Notes: generated from the sequence alone by a model not told the origin. A DNA stretch of 64,000 bases from Lepiota brunneoincarnata (GCA_023014365.1 JAEBUN010000002.1:1364001-1428000); one strand, 5' to 3'; shown: positions 1 to 12,413, numbered from the stretch's first letter. Program-made: numbers and translations.

Positions 1-291
1 TTTTATTGTCCTCCTTGATGATGCTTAGGTTAGTTGTCACATCGCCACATCGAATCGTCTCTTTATACCTTCATACAGGCACATGAGCTTATACGAGCAT
101 GCTGACAAGATTGAGAAGGCTGCCCTATCGGTGCGTTCGCATTCGCAGCTAAGAAGAGACGTTGGGCGGTTGTCTGACTAATTGAAATTCAGACCATTGC
201 TGAGGGTAAAACCACCACTGGGGATCTGGGGGGCAAGGCGACCACCAAGGAGTATACGGCAGCCATCATGGAGAAACTCCACAAGGCATAA
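1..291 (+). CDS. IDH2: NAD-isocitrate dehydrogenase subunit 2, 3' end (partial)
   Basis: This is the last part of a mitochondrial NAD-dependent isocitrate dehydrogenase subunit, which oxidises isocitrate to 2-oxoglutarate in the TCA cycle. Three exons are visible: 1-28, 79-130 and 193-291, ending in TAA. Joined, they read LMMLR, then HMSLYEHADKIEKAALS, then TIAEGKTTTGDLGGKATT, closing with EKLHKA. This is the standard C-terminus of the family, where helix residues and the GDLGG(K/S)A turn close the NAD site. The 5' part lies outside the window. The other subunit, IDH1, is encoded at 39431-41023 on the same strand. Assignment to the IDH2 side rests on the GKTTTGDLGGKATT signature and on the clearly different IDH1 copy. 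An NADP enzyme is excluded by length and motif. Confidence 0.85.
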
Positions 292-299
292 TCCATAGA

Positions 300-793
300 C
301 CGGATTGTGGACCGTAGAGTTTGGGATTAGATCGCGTAGTTGGTCAAGTCATCTGTGTTCCAACCCCAGCGACTAGACCTTAGTGCACCTAATAGAACCA
401 CTTCACGTATTGGCTCATGTCGGCGGGCCATCACAACAAAAGTCGAGAAGGGGCAGAGTTGACGCCACTTGAGTAATAAATATGTGGCGATGGGGTCGTG
501 GGAAGTGTGGCCATTCGACTTGTCCCTAGTCGAGGTTAGTGACCATCAAGTGTCCTTCATTTTCACCACCACCACCGATAAGCCTCCCGCTTGCATTCCT
601 TCGTCCCACTCGCCCCGCAGGGCAAAGCCATCCAATACAAGCACAAACCAACTTCTAGGTGGGTCTTGGGTGGAACATGAACCGTAGCTAGTGAAACGTG
701 CTGATACAACGTGGCCAGACAGGACTCCTTGCCAACTGAAATCTAAAATCCAAAGAAGCACTCGATTTCTCGTCTAAATACGTTACGAACGAC
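300..793. other. intergenic gap, no gene seen
   Basis: About 490 bases separate the IDH2 stop from the start of the RNB gene. Open frames here lack family likeness and begin at non-ATG codons. The stretch probably holds the IDH2 3' UTR and the promoter and 5' UTR of the downstream gene. No clear TATA box or repeat was found. Confidence 0.5.
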
Positions 794-3700
794 ATGACCG
801 ACGATATTACGCCACAAAACCAAGCTCCGCCCAAGAAACCCGCGAGTTCTGGGAATAATCGCGGACCCAAGAAGAATGTTCCCGACAATAACCCCAAGTC
901 TGCAGGGGTCTCACCGAATCAAGCTGGTACCCGGCCTTCGTCTAGGGGAAGTAACAGGGGGCGCACCAGCACACTTGTTGGAGAGTCAGGATCAGACACG
1001 GCCTCCAGGAAGGGCTCCGAGAACGGCAAGAAGTTTGAACAACGCGGTAAATCTACTGGAGGAGGCCGTGCTGGCCACCGTAAGGGACCATCGGCCCGAA
1101 CCACCAATCCCCGGGACGTTAAGGTCTCTGGTTCGCCGGCACCACAGAGCACCGAGTCCAGTGCTGCGCTTTCCTCCCTCCAGAACCTCATCGCAGACTT
1201 GAAGACGACGTCCCCCAGTCAGGTTGTAGGTCCTCAAAGCACTTTGGGTGGGACCGCCCAGAATCCTAGTAATCTACCTGTCAACGCGCCCGTGTTCCAG
1301 CCTGGGGCGCCGTCTTATCCCGGTATAGGAGCAGAGCAAAAACATCGTAAAGCAGCATCCTTAGGTAACTCGGCTCTCTCAGGCAATTTCAACTCGTTCT
1401 CTCCCCATCTCGGTGCCACCATCGAGGAAGACGGTAACGGCTCCTTTGAGGAGGGTGAGATCTCTGAGCGCTACCTCGCTCAACCGAGTCATCAGCCACG
1501 TTCCCAGTCTCAAAGTTTTGTCCCCCCACGATTTGCTGCGCTTGCCGCTCAGCAACAAGAGACTGTTGGTCCCACGGGTCGGCCTCAATTAGCTCCCAAC
1601 TTTATGTTTGGGGCACGTAAACGCAACCCCCCAATGGGTCCCCCCATCAACGAAGAGGACGTTGGGTTCCAGTTTCCACAGCAACAACAGCAGAACCCCC
1701 CGGCTGATTACTCCGCCCCTGATGTCACCCAAAGGAAGGCGGAGAGTGGCGAGATAACTGGAATCATGGCCGAGCAGGTGCGTTGCTTCTTCCTCGCTAT
1801 TTACGCCCCTGTTCAATGATTTGTAAAGATTGCTATCCAGCAGCAGATTGAAGCACTTCAACACCAGCAGCAGGCATTGTATCATCAGCAACTCGCGTCA
1901 AGCTCCTTCCAGGCGCCTGGCCTTGGTCCTCGTGGAGTTCATAGGAGGGTGCAAAGCACTTTGCCCGCACAGGGAATTCCGATACAAAATTCCATGGGAC
2001 AGTTTAGCAACCTGAATCTAAATCTTGATGGGCAGTCTCAGAGTGTGCCTCGTGGCCATGGCCGAAGGCACAGCGTCAACGTTGTTAACAAAAACTTGGG
2101 CAACCAGCCAGCATCCAATTCGTTCGCTTTCCCCACTACCCAAGATGGCTATGACGACGGCTTCGCACCGCCTCCTGCTCTCAATGGCGGTCATTCGAGG
2201 CAGGTTTCCCGAGCTGACTCAACCTGGCGCATCAGTAGGTCGTCTTTAGCATCCTTTGCTGGGGACATTAACTCATTTCCGTAGATGGAGGTGTTGGTGG
2301 TGTACAGAGCGGCAACGCCTTTGCGGATGATCTTGCTCAAGCGCAGGCACAGTTGCAAAGTTTGCAACAATTTCGTGCAGCTGCAGGCGGTCATCACCAC
2401 AAAATGGCTTCTTTCAGTTTCCCCAATATGTTGCCGAACATGATGGCTGCCAATATGATGGGTCTGGGTCTTGGAGGAATCAACCTGCTGCAGCAGCAGC
2501 AACAGCAGTTCCAGAATCAACTCCAGCAACAAGCCAATCAACCTCAGCGGAAGTCCCTCTTTGCCCCTTATCTTCCCCAGGCTTCGCTCCCTCCCCTTCT
2601 CGCCGCTGGAAAGCTGGTCGTCGGGATTTTACGTGTCAACAAAAGAAATAGGTCTGACGCTTATGTCGCGACTGAAGTACTCGACGCCGATATCTACATT
2701 TGCGGTTCTAAAGATCGTAATCGTGCCCTAGAAGGGGATATTGTAGCTGTTGAGCTGCTCGATGTTGATGAAGTGTGGGGAACCAAGAAGGAGAAAGAAG
2801 AGAAGAAAAGGAAGAAGGAAGAGAACGCCGCATACGATTCGAAGGTTGGTCGTAAGGACGACAAGAAGAAGGATGACGTCGAAGTTGAGGGCCAAGGGTT
2901 GATGCTCTTTGAAGACGAGGAGTGAGTATCTGTCCTGGAGTTATGGAGCAGCCTTCTAACGTTTTTAAGGGTGACGGATGAAATCAAACCCCAGTTTGCG
3001 GGTCACGTTGTAGCGGTAGTTGAGCGCATGCCCGGACAGCTCTTCTCTGGAACTTTGGGTTTACTCCGTCCCTCTTCTGCGGCCACAAAGGAGAAGCAAG
3101 AGGCTGAGCGACGTGAAAGGGAAGGTGATCGTGCAGAAGAACCTCGTCGTGGTCCTATTGAGCGTCCAAAGATTGTTTGGTTCAAGCCTACAGACAAGCG
3201 TGTTCCTCTAATTGCAATTCCTACTGAACAAGCTCCTCCTGACTTCGTCCAGAACTCAGAGGCATACGCCAACAAGCTCTTTGTTGCTTGCATTAAACGC
3301 CATGTATGTCGCTCGACTTAGCTTGCCACCGCATTAACTTTCTCTCCCTAGCCTATAAGCTCCCTGCATCCTTTTGGTACTCTTGTTGAGGAGCTCGGCC
3401 CTATTGGCGATATTGAGGTCGAGACCAGCGCTCTTCTTAAGGACTGCAATTTCCCGACTGAAGAGTTTACGGACAATGTTCTCAAATGCATCCCACCCGT
3501 TCCATGGGCGTAAGTCGGTTTGATCCTGGTGGGAGTATGATTACTCACTAGACGACCAGTGTCCCCGACCACGAGCTCAAAATTCGTCAAGACCTGCGAG
3601 ACCAGAGAATTTTTACCATTGACCCTGAGGATGCGAAGGATCTTGATGATGCAATATCTGTGAAAACCAACGATGATGGTACTTATGATATCGGTATCCA

Positions 3701-5670
3701 TGTCGCTGATATCTCCTACTTTGTCAAGCCTAACACTGCACTGGACCGTGACGCTCGTAAACGGGCTACGAGTGTCTACTTGGTGCAAAGGGCAGTTCCT
3801 ATGCTCCCGCCTGCGCTGAGTGAACAATTGTGCAGTCTCCTACCCGGTCAAGAACGCCTTGCATTCTCCGCCGTCTTCACAATGACAAAGGATGCTCACG
3901 TTGTTAAAAAGTGGTTCGGAAAGTCCATTATCAAGTAAGCCTATCGAGGCTCATGACTGTGATCGTCTCCTAAATCACCTTGTAGGTCCGCTGCGAAATT
4001 GTCATACCAAGATACTCAGAATGTTATTGACGGAAAACCCTTGGGTGATGTTCCTGTCATTCTCGAGCACGATGCCCGGGACATCAGCCATGATATCAAG
4101 GTCTTATTTGACCTGGCGCAGCAGCTCCGCACTGAAAGGCATCGAAACGGTGCTCTCAGCTTACAATCTCCGCGCTTGAAATTCCAGCTCAATGGGAATG
4201 GTCTGCCCACGGACTGCGGGGAGTATGAAGTATCTGATTCCAATCACTTGGTTGAAGAGGTATGTATTGAGAGCGTATTTCTCAGACCCTGACTAATTGA
4301 ATACCCCTCAAGTTCATGCTTCTGACCAACATCTCGGTGGCTCAACACGTTGCGGTGCACTTGCCCGAGCAAGCACTCTTGCGCCGTCACGATACCCCAC
4401 TTGAACGTCGCCTCGTACGTCCACATGTCATTATTCTACATCGACTATGTTCATCTCGAGTACTAGAACAACTTTGTCCAAAGAGCCCAGCGGCTCGGCT
4501 ACACAATGGACACATCCTCCGCCGGGGCGCTCATGAGGTCATTTGCACCAGTCGCGGACCCTACCGCCCGAATGCTTCTTGAATTGCTGTCATTCAAGGC
4601 TACTCAACGCGCGAAGTACTTCTGCGCTGGGATGATTGACATTGCCAAATACCAGCACTACGCCTTAAATCAGCCACTGTATACCCATTTCACTTCTCCT
4701 ATCCGTCGCTATGCCGATATCCTTGTACATCGCCAACTGGATGCCGTCCTCCAGGGGGGAGGTATGATTTCTCTACTCGATTTTGGCATCAATACTCACG
4801 ACGTTATTAGCTGAAACCAAATTCACGATGGATCGGGACGCAGTTGCTAAGGTGGCACAGCAATGCAATATGTAAGTTTAGACTCTTACGATATCGAAAT
4901 TAACCTCATCAACCTGTAAAGCAAACGAGACTCTGCTATTCTTGCCCAGGAACAATCAGCCCATTTATTCCTCTGCGTTTTCATTTCCGATCTCACACAT
5001 CGTTATGGTCCTGTGATCCGTCAGGCGAAGGTTATCAATGTTCTTGATGCTGCCTTTGATGTGTTGATACCTGAGTTTGGTATCGAGAAGCGTGTCCACG
5101 TGGATCAGATGCCCATCGACGTGAGTACTTTCAAGTTAAGACAAGTCTCGACGTCACTAAGCTGAATTCTCTGCACAGAATCACGTTTACGATGAGCACA
5201 TGCACACACTGCAGATCTACTGGTCCGATCGTGATGTGATAACATGGTTGGCCGAAAATAGCGACGATGAACACCTGAAGAAGGTAAAGCAGAATGCGGA
5301 ACAGCACGCTTTCAAGATGGAGGTTGCCTCCCGTTCGGTTCAAGACGAAGATGCACTGTTCGATGATGATGAGATTGTGCTTGGAAAAAACACTGAAGAA
5401 ATTCACGAGACTTCCAAACAGCGACTGTTTTCTATGGCAAAAGTCAAGCCTGAATTTGAGGGACTGAGGATGACTCCTGCAGGTCACAAGATACAGGACA
5501 TCCGCGAGCTCATGACAGTACCTGTGAGTAATAAATATGTCATATTCCGAGTTGCACTTGGGTGCTGACAGTCATCATAGGTTATCACCACTGCGGACTT
5601 GACCAAGAGCCCTCCAGTCATCAAAGTCTACAGCGTCAATCCTTACGCTGCTCCCGCTGAAATGCGTTGA
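794..5670 (+). CDS. SSD1: Dis3L2/Ssd1-family RNB-domain protein
   Basis: RNA-binding protein of the RNase II/Dis3L2 family; in yeast the homologue Ssd1 controls cell-wall mRNAs and cytokinesis. The 13 exons are 794-1777, 1829-2234, 2285-2921, 2970-3303, 3352-3509, 3560-3934, 3986-4259, 4313-4414, 4467-4761, 4811-4871, 4922-5120, 5179-5523 and 5581-5670. They sum to 1,419 codons plus stop; the acceptor at 1840 is an alternative to 1828. The first ~550 residues are low-complexity, rich in Ser, Pro and Gln with polyQ runs, followed by cold-shock-like segments. The RNB domain starts near 3560 and carries FTIDPEDAKDLDDAIS and, later, FTSPIRRYADILVHRQL. All four Asp positions that bind metal in RNase II/Dis3 are present, unlike yeast Ssd1, which is a pseudonuclease. 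The N-terminal tail is the usual site of Cbk1 phosphorylation in homologues; that is not shown here. Confidence 0.9.
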
Positions 5671-6429
5671 ACAGCTTCCATTCTTTCCACAATGACGATG
5701 ACGATAGTTACTCTATGCCCACACTTGTTTTTACCTTGTCCTTGCGCAAGGTTGTATTTTTAATCGCGGCCCCAAGCCTCTTTATCTCTAGCTTTCTCGA
5801 CGACGTTTGCGTTCATATAGCGATGGTGTATGTATGTGATGACGAACCCCAACCTGGTTGTATTCATGCATACCCACATACTCCCTTTCGTACTTCTCCC
5901 CGATGTTGTTTTCATGTCCACTTGCCCTTCTGAAGACTGTAATCGACGAGGTTCCCCCAGGTGTCCTCTGATGTACTTTCCTGCCTTACCTTACGACTCA
6001 TGAAAGAATCTGCCATATTCGAACTATGGATTGTGGTTGAGCTACAGTGATCAAACACCAATAGCATGGTTTGGTTATTGCACTCGGAAGCAGAGCTCCG
6101 AATATCACCACCCTCCACATTAAGTATATCAAGTCAATACGTTCCAGCATTCTGGCTAGTACATCTGGCAATGGACAGTGTGCGAGTGTATATATGAGTG
6201 AAGAAAGATATGATAAATACTGTGGTGTGTGAAGTGAATGCATGCAAGGTAATCTAACGATAAGTTGAGATTGCAAAACTTGTGGGATGTGCATAGTGCA
6301 GCTCAATATATATGAAGCGACACCACTCGATGGTGCCCCGGATAACATTAAATTGAAATCCAAGCACTCGACCGACGTCCAAGAGATCGTGGAAAGAACC
6401 ACGGAAGGAAGGTATAAGATCCCAATAGT
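5671..6429. other. convergent 3' intergenic gap
   Basis: About 760 bases lie between the stop codons of two convergent genes. I see only short frames with no family likeness, so this should be the two 3' UTRs and spacer. Confidence 0.5.
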
Positions 6430-8043
6430 TTAAATCCAGCCAACTAGGGGGCCAGCCCGTGCCACTCCCACAGATGGCGATGGACTTCGCTGCTGCCCTT
6501 TCCTCCTCCTATCTCTGCTCGAGGGCCGCCTGCTACTCTCAGGAGTGGGTGGCATGTAAATCGAGGCAGATGCCGTCGACTCTGATTTCGCGTGCCCCTG
6601 TGGACGGTTGTATGTTTGGGGCGGCGAGTTGGGGGTGGAATGGGATGGGGAGTAAGATGAAGAGGATGCGGCTTTAGATGTTGCCCTGGAAGAGACGGAG
6701 GGATTTTTATAATGTCGTTTGATCGTTGCGTGAGTAGGCGCGGGCTCTTCGTCCAGATTGTCTGACCATCTGGACACTCGGTTATCAACAACTTTGATCC
6801 CAGCAGAATCACTTTCGACACGCTCGGCGAGGGTGTGGAGACTGTACACAGATGCATGCTGGCTGTGTATAGACGCTGGGCCGCCACCAACAGCTGGAAG
6901 CAGTCCGGGGCCAATCATGGTGTTGATGCTCCCTTGACTATTTCCTCTGGCGTGCATTCTGGGAGCATGGACCAGTCTCTGCCGGATTTCGTCTGTACAT
7001 AGCTTGTGCAACGAGTCGAGACCGAGATAAGCGGCCTCGTCGCGGAGCTCAAGGAGAGAATCTATTTTGATATTGAAAGCGGAACTGGATGTTGAATGAG
7101 TGAATGAGGAAAGCTGGACAGTTCGCGGGAGTGTGTTTGGGTATTCAGGAAAGATCAAAGGGGTGCGGAGAAACGCCAGAACATGAGTGTACCTGAAGAT
7201 AGGTGTATCAGGCAGAGCAGGGAGCATCGTGGAAGACACGGGGACCTACGGTGCACTGGGTCTGTCAAGGAAAATGTGAAGAGAAGCGGGGGTTGAGGGG
7301 GTCGGAAGCAACCCTTGGGAGGTAAGGTGGCTTCGATACGTTTCGATATCTGCACTCTCTGTAGAATAGACGGAGGAAGACTGGGAGCTGCTTTGATGCC
7401 GCGTGAGTAAGGCGAGGTAGTCTGCAAGGTGAGAGGGTCTAGAGCAGAGGGTATGCAAGGTCGACTTGAAACTTGACGTGCACGTTTCCAGCGTGACGAT
7501 AATCTTGGCGGGGTCGGCATCTGGGTCTGGTGGTGCTGACACGAGGATGGGAGTAAAGGGAATGACTGGTGCAGTTAGGGGAATGTGGGAAGGAACGGGG
7601 GGCACTTGTGGAAGGTCCTCTACCGCAGTACTGGATCGGGACTTTAGGGAGGGCCGGAGACTGCTGAGCTGGGAGGAAGAGGAGGAAGGGGTGGGACTTG
7701 GGGCGGCAGGAACGGTGCGACTGGGACGGGGAGGTCGCCGAGGAGTGTCCTCGAGCAGCTCGGCTTCATCTTCCTCGGGAAGAGGGAGGGGGGGGAGGGG
7801 CGGACTGTCATGCTGTTCTGACGGAGGTTGTGACGCGACGACAGTGTGGGCCTTGGGATCGTAGGTGACGCGGACATTCGTATCTCTAAGAGCATCCTCC
7901 GGGGTGCGGACGATAGTCGCGCCATGACCGAGGCCGGCAGCGGAAGGCTTCGAGTTGTTGCGGGAGAGCCATTGCATTGGGGTTGAGATTGATGGTCTAC
8001 GGGGGTGGTGGGCTGGCTGGAGAGATGGGGTAGAGCGAGGCAT
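6430..8043 (-). CDS. BTB/T1-like domain protein, function unknown
   Basis: Two exons, 8043-7250 and 7192-6430, joined by a 57-nt GT-AG intron, give 518 residues. The N-terminal ~170 residues are Ser/Pro-rich. The middle holds IVTLETCTSSFKSTLHTLCS, then LHIFLDRPSAPYTHVLAFLR across the splice and LLELRDEAAYLGLDSLHKLC. This order resembles the tetramerisation (BTB/T1) fold of KCTD-like proteins, in which a FIDRD..F..VLNFLRTG strand-helix unit is followed by an ELL.EA.Y..L..L helix. The C-terminal ~170 residues are disordered, rich in Ser, Thr, Pro and Arg. BTB proteins often act as oligomeric adaptors, but no partner domain is visible, so no role is claimed. The start ATG opens the longest frame and sits about 80 bases from the divergent start at 8123. 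Confidence 0.7.
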
Positions 8044-8122
8044 GGTGGTTAGGGGAGAAAGGGAAGAGCTGAATTAGAGAACAATAAAAGCTTGCTCAAC
8101 ACAAACAGAAACAAACACACCT

Positions 8123-8623
8123 ATGGACAATCCATCGACGATCAACTTTAGACGCAGCCTGCCCTACATCCTCTTCCCTGCTGCCCCGACACTCGCTGCC
8201 CTCCATGCAACACGCGCCCGCATCCTTCATCCAGACTCATCCCCTCCCGAGCACTCTACCCTCTGCTCTCGTTGCGGATCTCTCCTTGTTCACCACTCCC
8301 GCACATTCGCTAACAAGGCATCCGCCACCCGTATTCATCGCAGATCCTGTCGTGTCTGCGGAGCAACCGTAGACACTCCCCTCCCAAGGCCGGTCTATCC
8401 CCCACATCCCACAGCAATTCCTCCAGCAGCAGAAACAATAATAGCACCTACATCGTCCCCTCCCAGTCATCAGCCCACCGCCACCCCCAACCGTCGCCCG
8501 AAGAAAAAGTCGGGTCTGCAGCATCTCCTTGCTAAGACCCGCGAGAAGGAAAATGAGCACCAGAAGCAGAAACAGGATAGCACTCAGCTCGGTGGATTGG
8601 CTGCATTCCTAAGTGATCTCTAG
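8123..8623 (+). CDS. Rpr2/Rpp21/SNM1-like small zinc protein (tentative)
   Basis: Single-exon gene of 166 residues, divergently placed from the BTB-like gene with an 80-base shared promoter. A pair of Cys knuckles is spaced as in the Rpr2/Rpp21/SNM1 family: LCSRCGSLL, then about 25 residues with several Arg, then SCRVCGAT. Subunits of this family are zinc-binding, basic proteins of RNase P or RNase MRP that contact precursor tRNA or the RNA component. The C-terminal third is basic (RRPKKKSG) followed by a charged helix. The family match is by pattern only; another small zinc-ribbon protein is possible. Confidence 0.55.
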   Translation: MDNPSTINFRRSLPYILFPAAPTLAALHATRARILHPDSSPPEHSTLCSRCGSLLVHHSRTFANKASATRIHRRSCRVCGATVDTPLPRPVYPPHPTAIPPAAETIIAPTSSPPSHQPTATPNRRPKKKSGLQHLLAKTREKENEHQKQKQDSTQLGGLAAFLSDL

Positions 8624-8704
8624 AGAATATCTACATACAACATGCACGAGGGCAGAACGAGGCCAACACCCACCAGCCTTTACATGTAAATAAACGCGCC
8701 TCCG

Positions 8705-9090
8705 TCATCGTTTTGGTGCCCACAAGTCATACAGCTCCTTGTCTGCTGGGTCAAAGCACGTTAAAAGCGCCGGGTCCGCCCGCACGTATAGTTGGCGTTG
8801 AGAGTGTTGCATCATTGCAGGTGACAGGTTCGCCGAGTGTCCAGACCCTAGGGCATCACGGAAGGATTGTGACGTAGATATGTCGTGGATCGAGGTGGTA
8901 GCCGACGAGGAAAAGGTGGACGTCGGGGATTCTTCGAACTGTAGTAGACACGTCATTCAAGTCCAACAAAGTCGAGCTGCAAAGCTCTTACGCCGCCGAT
9001 TGGATGACTATGTCTTGTGGGTGCTATGATACACAAGTAGTCATGAGTGGCAGATCGACCCAGATCATCATTGTACTCACTCGTGGACAT
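8705..9090 (-). CDS. small three-exon gene, 91-aa protein of unknown function
   Basis: Assembled from exons 9090-9081 (10 nt), 9023-8992 (32 nt) and 8938-8705, with clean donors (GTGAGT, GTAAGA) and AG acceptors. The joined frame starts MSTTPTRHSHPIGG, continues FEESPTSTFSSS and ends FDPADKELYDLWAPKR. The 91-residue product has a low-complexity Ser/Thr-rich N-terminal half and a compact C-terminal part with YVRADPALLTCFDP. There is no signal peptide and no membrane segment. The three exons close in frame only when both introns are removed, which argues for a real gene. I do not recognise the family. It lies head-to-head with VID27, about 100 bases away. Confidence 0.6.
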
Positions 9091-9196
9091 TGGTAGGTAG
9101 GTAAGTAAGTACTTAAAGTAGCTGCTCGCGTGACACATAGGCGTAGGTCGTGACTCGGAGTCACGACGAGCGATTGATTGCCTCTCTGTCCCAACC

Positions 9197-12151
9197 ATGA
9201 ACATTTTCAGGAACTGTGAGTGACAATCAAAATACAAAGTCGCATGTTTACTTATTCATACTATCAGTGATTGGCAGAGTCTGGCGTTTGTACCCCACCC
9301 AGTCCGATATCTTTCACCAACACTGATCATGACCTTAAACAGAGGACCCAAATGCCGCAGAGGTGGTCAAGATCTCCACTGGTATATTCTCTTTGATTCT
9401 CTCTCTCTCTTGTGTCCGTCTCATAACCTACCGCTCAGGCCAGCTTTATCTCGTCCGGCCTGGAAACGTTCGCTCATCACGAGAATGCATGTATGTCTTT
9501 CGCCAGTCATGTTGCCCCTTCCCCTCCCCGTCCAGGCTGAAGCTCCTATTTCTCTCAAGATACAACGAGGCAATGATCACCATTCGCCGCGTTCCCTCGT
9601 TGGAACACAACTTTCAACTCGTTGTAACCAAGGTCTACGAGGACGGTGACCAAGAGCTGCTTGAAGACGAAGACGAAAGTTAGTCAAAGGCCACCCTTTA
9701 TTCCGACCCAGGAACTAACTGGACCTAAATCAGCTGACGAAGAAAGGACGTTCCTCATCAGTGAAGAACTCGACTTCCGCACCAGCGCCACCGACGGCGA
9801 ACCCGCTTTCCTGTGGCGCGACCTCAACGGCGATGTCGACGAGTTCTTTGAATTTGTTGCAGTGGGCACAAATGATCCCACTAAAGCCTTCTTTGAGACC
9901 TGCATGTACCGAGCAATGTATGAAAGGAAGTATAGACGCAGCGCGGATCAAACAAAGGATTCCGACTTTGAAGAGTTCATCTGGCGGTACGTCTCCTTGG
10001 GTTATCTCCAACTACCAATCCAGATTAATCTATCCTAGTCCTCCTGCACCCAAGGCTAAGAGGACATCAAGGCGCAAAGCCCCAGCCAAATCCGAAACCA
10101 CCGCCCAAGCAGAAGCAGCACCCCAATCTCCCGCGACTTCCCCCCAACCAGCATCAGCTGTCTCCACTGTAGAATCTCCGGCCCACTCACCCCAAACAAC
10201 TCTGTCATCCACGTCCATATCCATCCCTAATACCGAAGAGATTCTCAAGAAAGAAGCTGTCCTGTACCATTGGAACTTGGCAAAAGGACAATTCGAAACA
10301 CAAGGTGTCTTTATGGCAAGCATTCTCAGAAGGACAAACATGCAGTTTGAGTACTGGCTCGCAGCGCACAACGGCGATCACTTACTTCTTGCACATCAAA
10401 TTTCGTCTGACATGAACCCCAAGTGGACACACAAAATGTTGTCGATTACTTGGAACAACATAAATGCCGACGGCTCGGGGGATAGTTGGTGTTTGAGGTT
10501 TGCAACACCAGGGGATTACACGGAGGCATCGGAGATTTTTGTGCAGTGCTTGTGGGAGAGCTTGCATCAGACACCATGGGCAAAGATCAAGGTGCGCATT
10601 TGTGGTATGATGTGTATTAGGTGATGTCTTCTGACCGTCTCTCTAGGAAGACGAGCAGCGTTACGTCATGGGCTCCACGGAAGATGTTGAAATGAAGGAT
10701 GTTTCGGAGGAGGAAGTAGAGGAAGAGGAAGTTCTCTCTGAACTAGAACCTGACGGAGGTACCTTTTCCAGGTGCAACATACTCTTAGTTTCTAATAATT
10801 TACCAGATTCAGAAGATGACGATGACGAGGGTGTGCCAGAAGACGAAGAGGGACTTGCCCCCGTGCACAGAGGAGATCGCAACTCGCAGCTCACTGTTGG
10901 TTATAAGGGCGACCGTTCATATGTTGTCCGAGGCAACAATATTGGCGTTTTCAACCATTCGAGCGATGTGGGCGTTAAGTACTATGCAACCATTAGCAAG
11001 ATTGCTACTCCCAAAGGCAAGGAATTCAAACCCGCGCACGTACGTTCTGCTTGAAGCTATCGCGTCCCGCTTAGCAGCTTATCCTCCCCCACCTCCAGGT
11101 TATGCTACACGACCAAGACACCAAGATGATCCTGATGAACCCAGGAGACCCCAACTCACTTTATAGCATGGATATTGAACGCGGGAAAATTGTCGAAGAA
11201 TGGAAAGTTCACGATGACATCCCCGTTGTCAACATCGCTCCCGAAAATAAATTCGCGCCCACAACTAGGGAACAGACGATTGTCGGGACATCCTCTAATG
11301 CCCTCTTCCGTGTTGACCCCCGTATCTCCGGCAACAAACTCGTTGATAGCCAATACAAGCAATATATCAGCAAGAACAAGTTCTCCGGCGTTACTACAAC
11401 AAGGGACGGGAAACTTGCAGTGGCCAGCGAGAAGGGTGATATTCGCCTCTTCGATACGATTGGGAAGAATGCAAAGACTGCTTTACCACCGCTCGGGGAT
11501 CCTATCATCGGCATTGATGTCACTGCGGACGGACGGTACATCGTGGCCACGACCAAGACCTATTTGCTGCTCATTGACACATTGATTGGAGAGGGGCGGT
11601 ACGCCGGGCAGCTAGGCTTTGACCGCAGCTTCCCGGCGAACGCGAAACCGATACCAAGGAGATTGCAGTTGAGGGCGGAACATGTAGCGTATATGGGACA
11701 CAACATTGCTTTCACCCCTGCCAGGTTCGTAAAAAGAAGACCTTGTTGATCATCTTGTCGTGTGACTAACTTCCATCCCATTATATAGATTCAATCAAGG
11801 TGAAGGAAAAGAGGAAAATGCAATCGTGACGTCTACAGGCCAATTCGTGATCGCTTGGGACTTTGCTAAAGTCAAGAAAGGTTTCCTTGACAGGTATGAG
11901 ATTAAGAAGTATGAAGATCATGTCGTGCAGGATAACTTCAAGTTTGGGGACGATAAAGAAATTGTGAGTTTGTTTGCCGCGCTGGCATCGTTTCACTACC
12001 CTCATACACCCGCTAACTATGACAATAGATTGTGGCTTTGGATAATAATGTACTCGCTGTTAACAAGAGCAAGCTCAGGAAGCCAACTCGATATTCGCTG
12101 GCGGGGAACAAACTTCCTAGCCGTTCGAGCATTGTGAACGCGCCTTATTAG
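9197..12151 (+). CDS. VID27: VID27 cytoplasmic protein
   Basis: Homologue of yeast Vid27, linked to vacuole import and degradation of gluconeogenic enzymes; its molecular role is not settled. The 12 exons are 9197-9215, 9268-9285, 9343-9381, 9439-9490, 9560-9678, 9734-9986, 10039-10591, 10647-10758, 10807-11039, 11099-11724, 11789-11963 and 12029-12151, totalling 773 residues. The N-terminus has the family module MNIFRNLIGRVW, then ISTGQLYLVRPG and MITIRRVPSLEHNFQLVV. A Glu/Asp-rich linker follows. The C-terminal propeller-like VID27 domain carries SYVVRGNNIGVFNHS, DTKMILMNPGDPNSLYSMDI, FSGVTTTRDGKLAVASEKGD, TADGRYIVATTKTYLLLIDT and DRYEIKKYEDHVVQDNFKFG. The two tiny first exons (19 and 18 nt) are supported by the conserved first motif. 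Confidence 0.93.
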
Positions 12152-12413
12152 ATGCTTTCCGAGTTATATCTACCCGATCTTAGTCTTCTTCCCTTGATCA
12201 CATGCAGCCCCTATTACTATTACTCGGGGAGTTTATTGCACTGAAGTTTGCGGGACTTGACCGCTCAATTCGTAAGTCCATGCAGGTGTATGTACAGGAG
12301 TTTTTATACTGTGGGTTTGTGTACACTAGAGATTCCGAGTCATGACGAGCGAGAATATAGTACCAGCAAAATCGACGCACCCATTAACCATTTCCGGGAA
12401 ACCGATATCCACA

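Noticed and set aside
469..687. Open frame of 72 codons before the RNB gene
   Set aside because: It begins at a TTG, has no family likeness, and overlaps opposite-strand frames of similar length; probably UTR.
6444..6914. Alternative 156-codon minus-strand frame over the BTB-like gene
   Set aside because: It is a shifted reading of the second exon of 8043-6430, whose two-exon frame is complete.
7466..7864. Plus-strand frame rich in Gly, Arg and Ser
   Set aside because: It is the antisense of the Pro/Ser-rich exon of the BTB-like gene, a common artefact of GC-rich low-complexity coding DNA.
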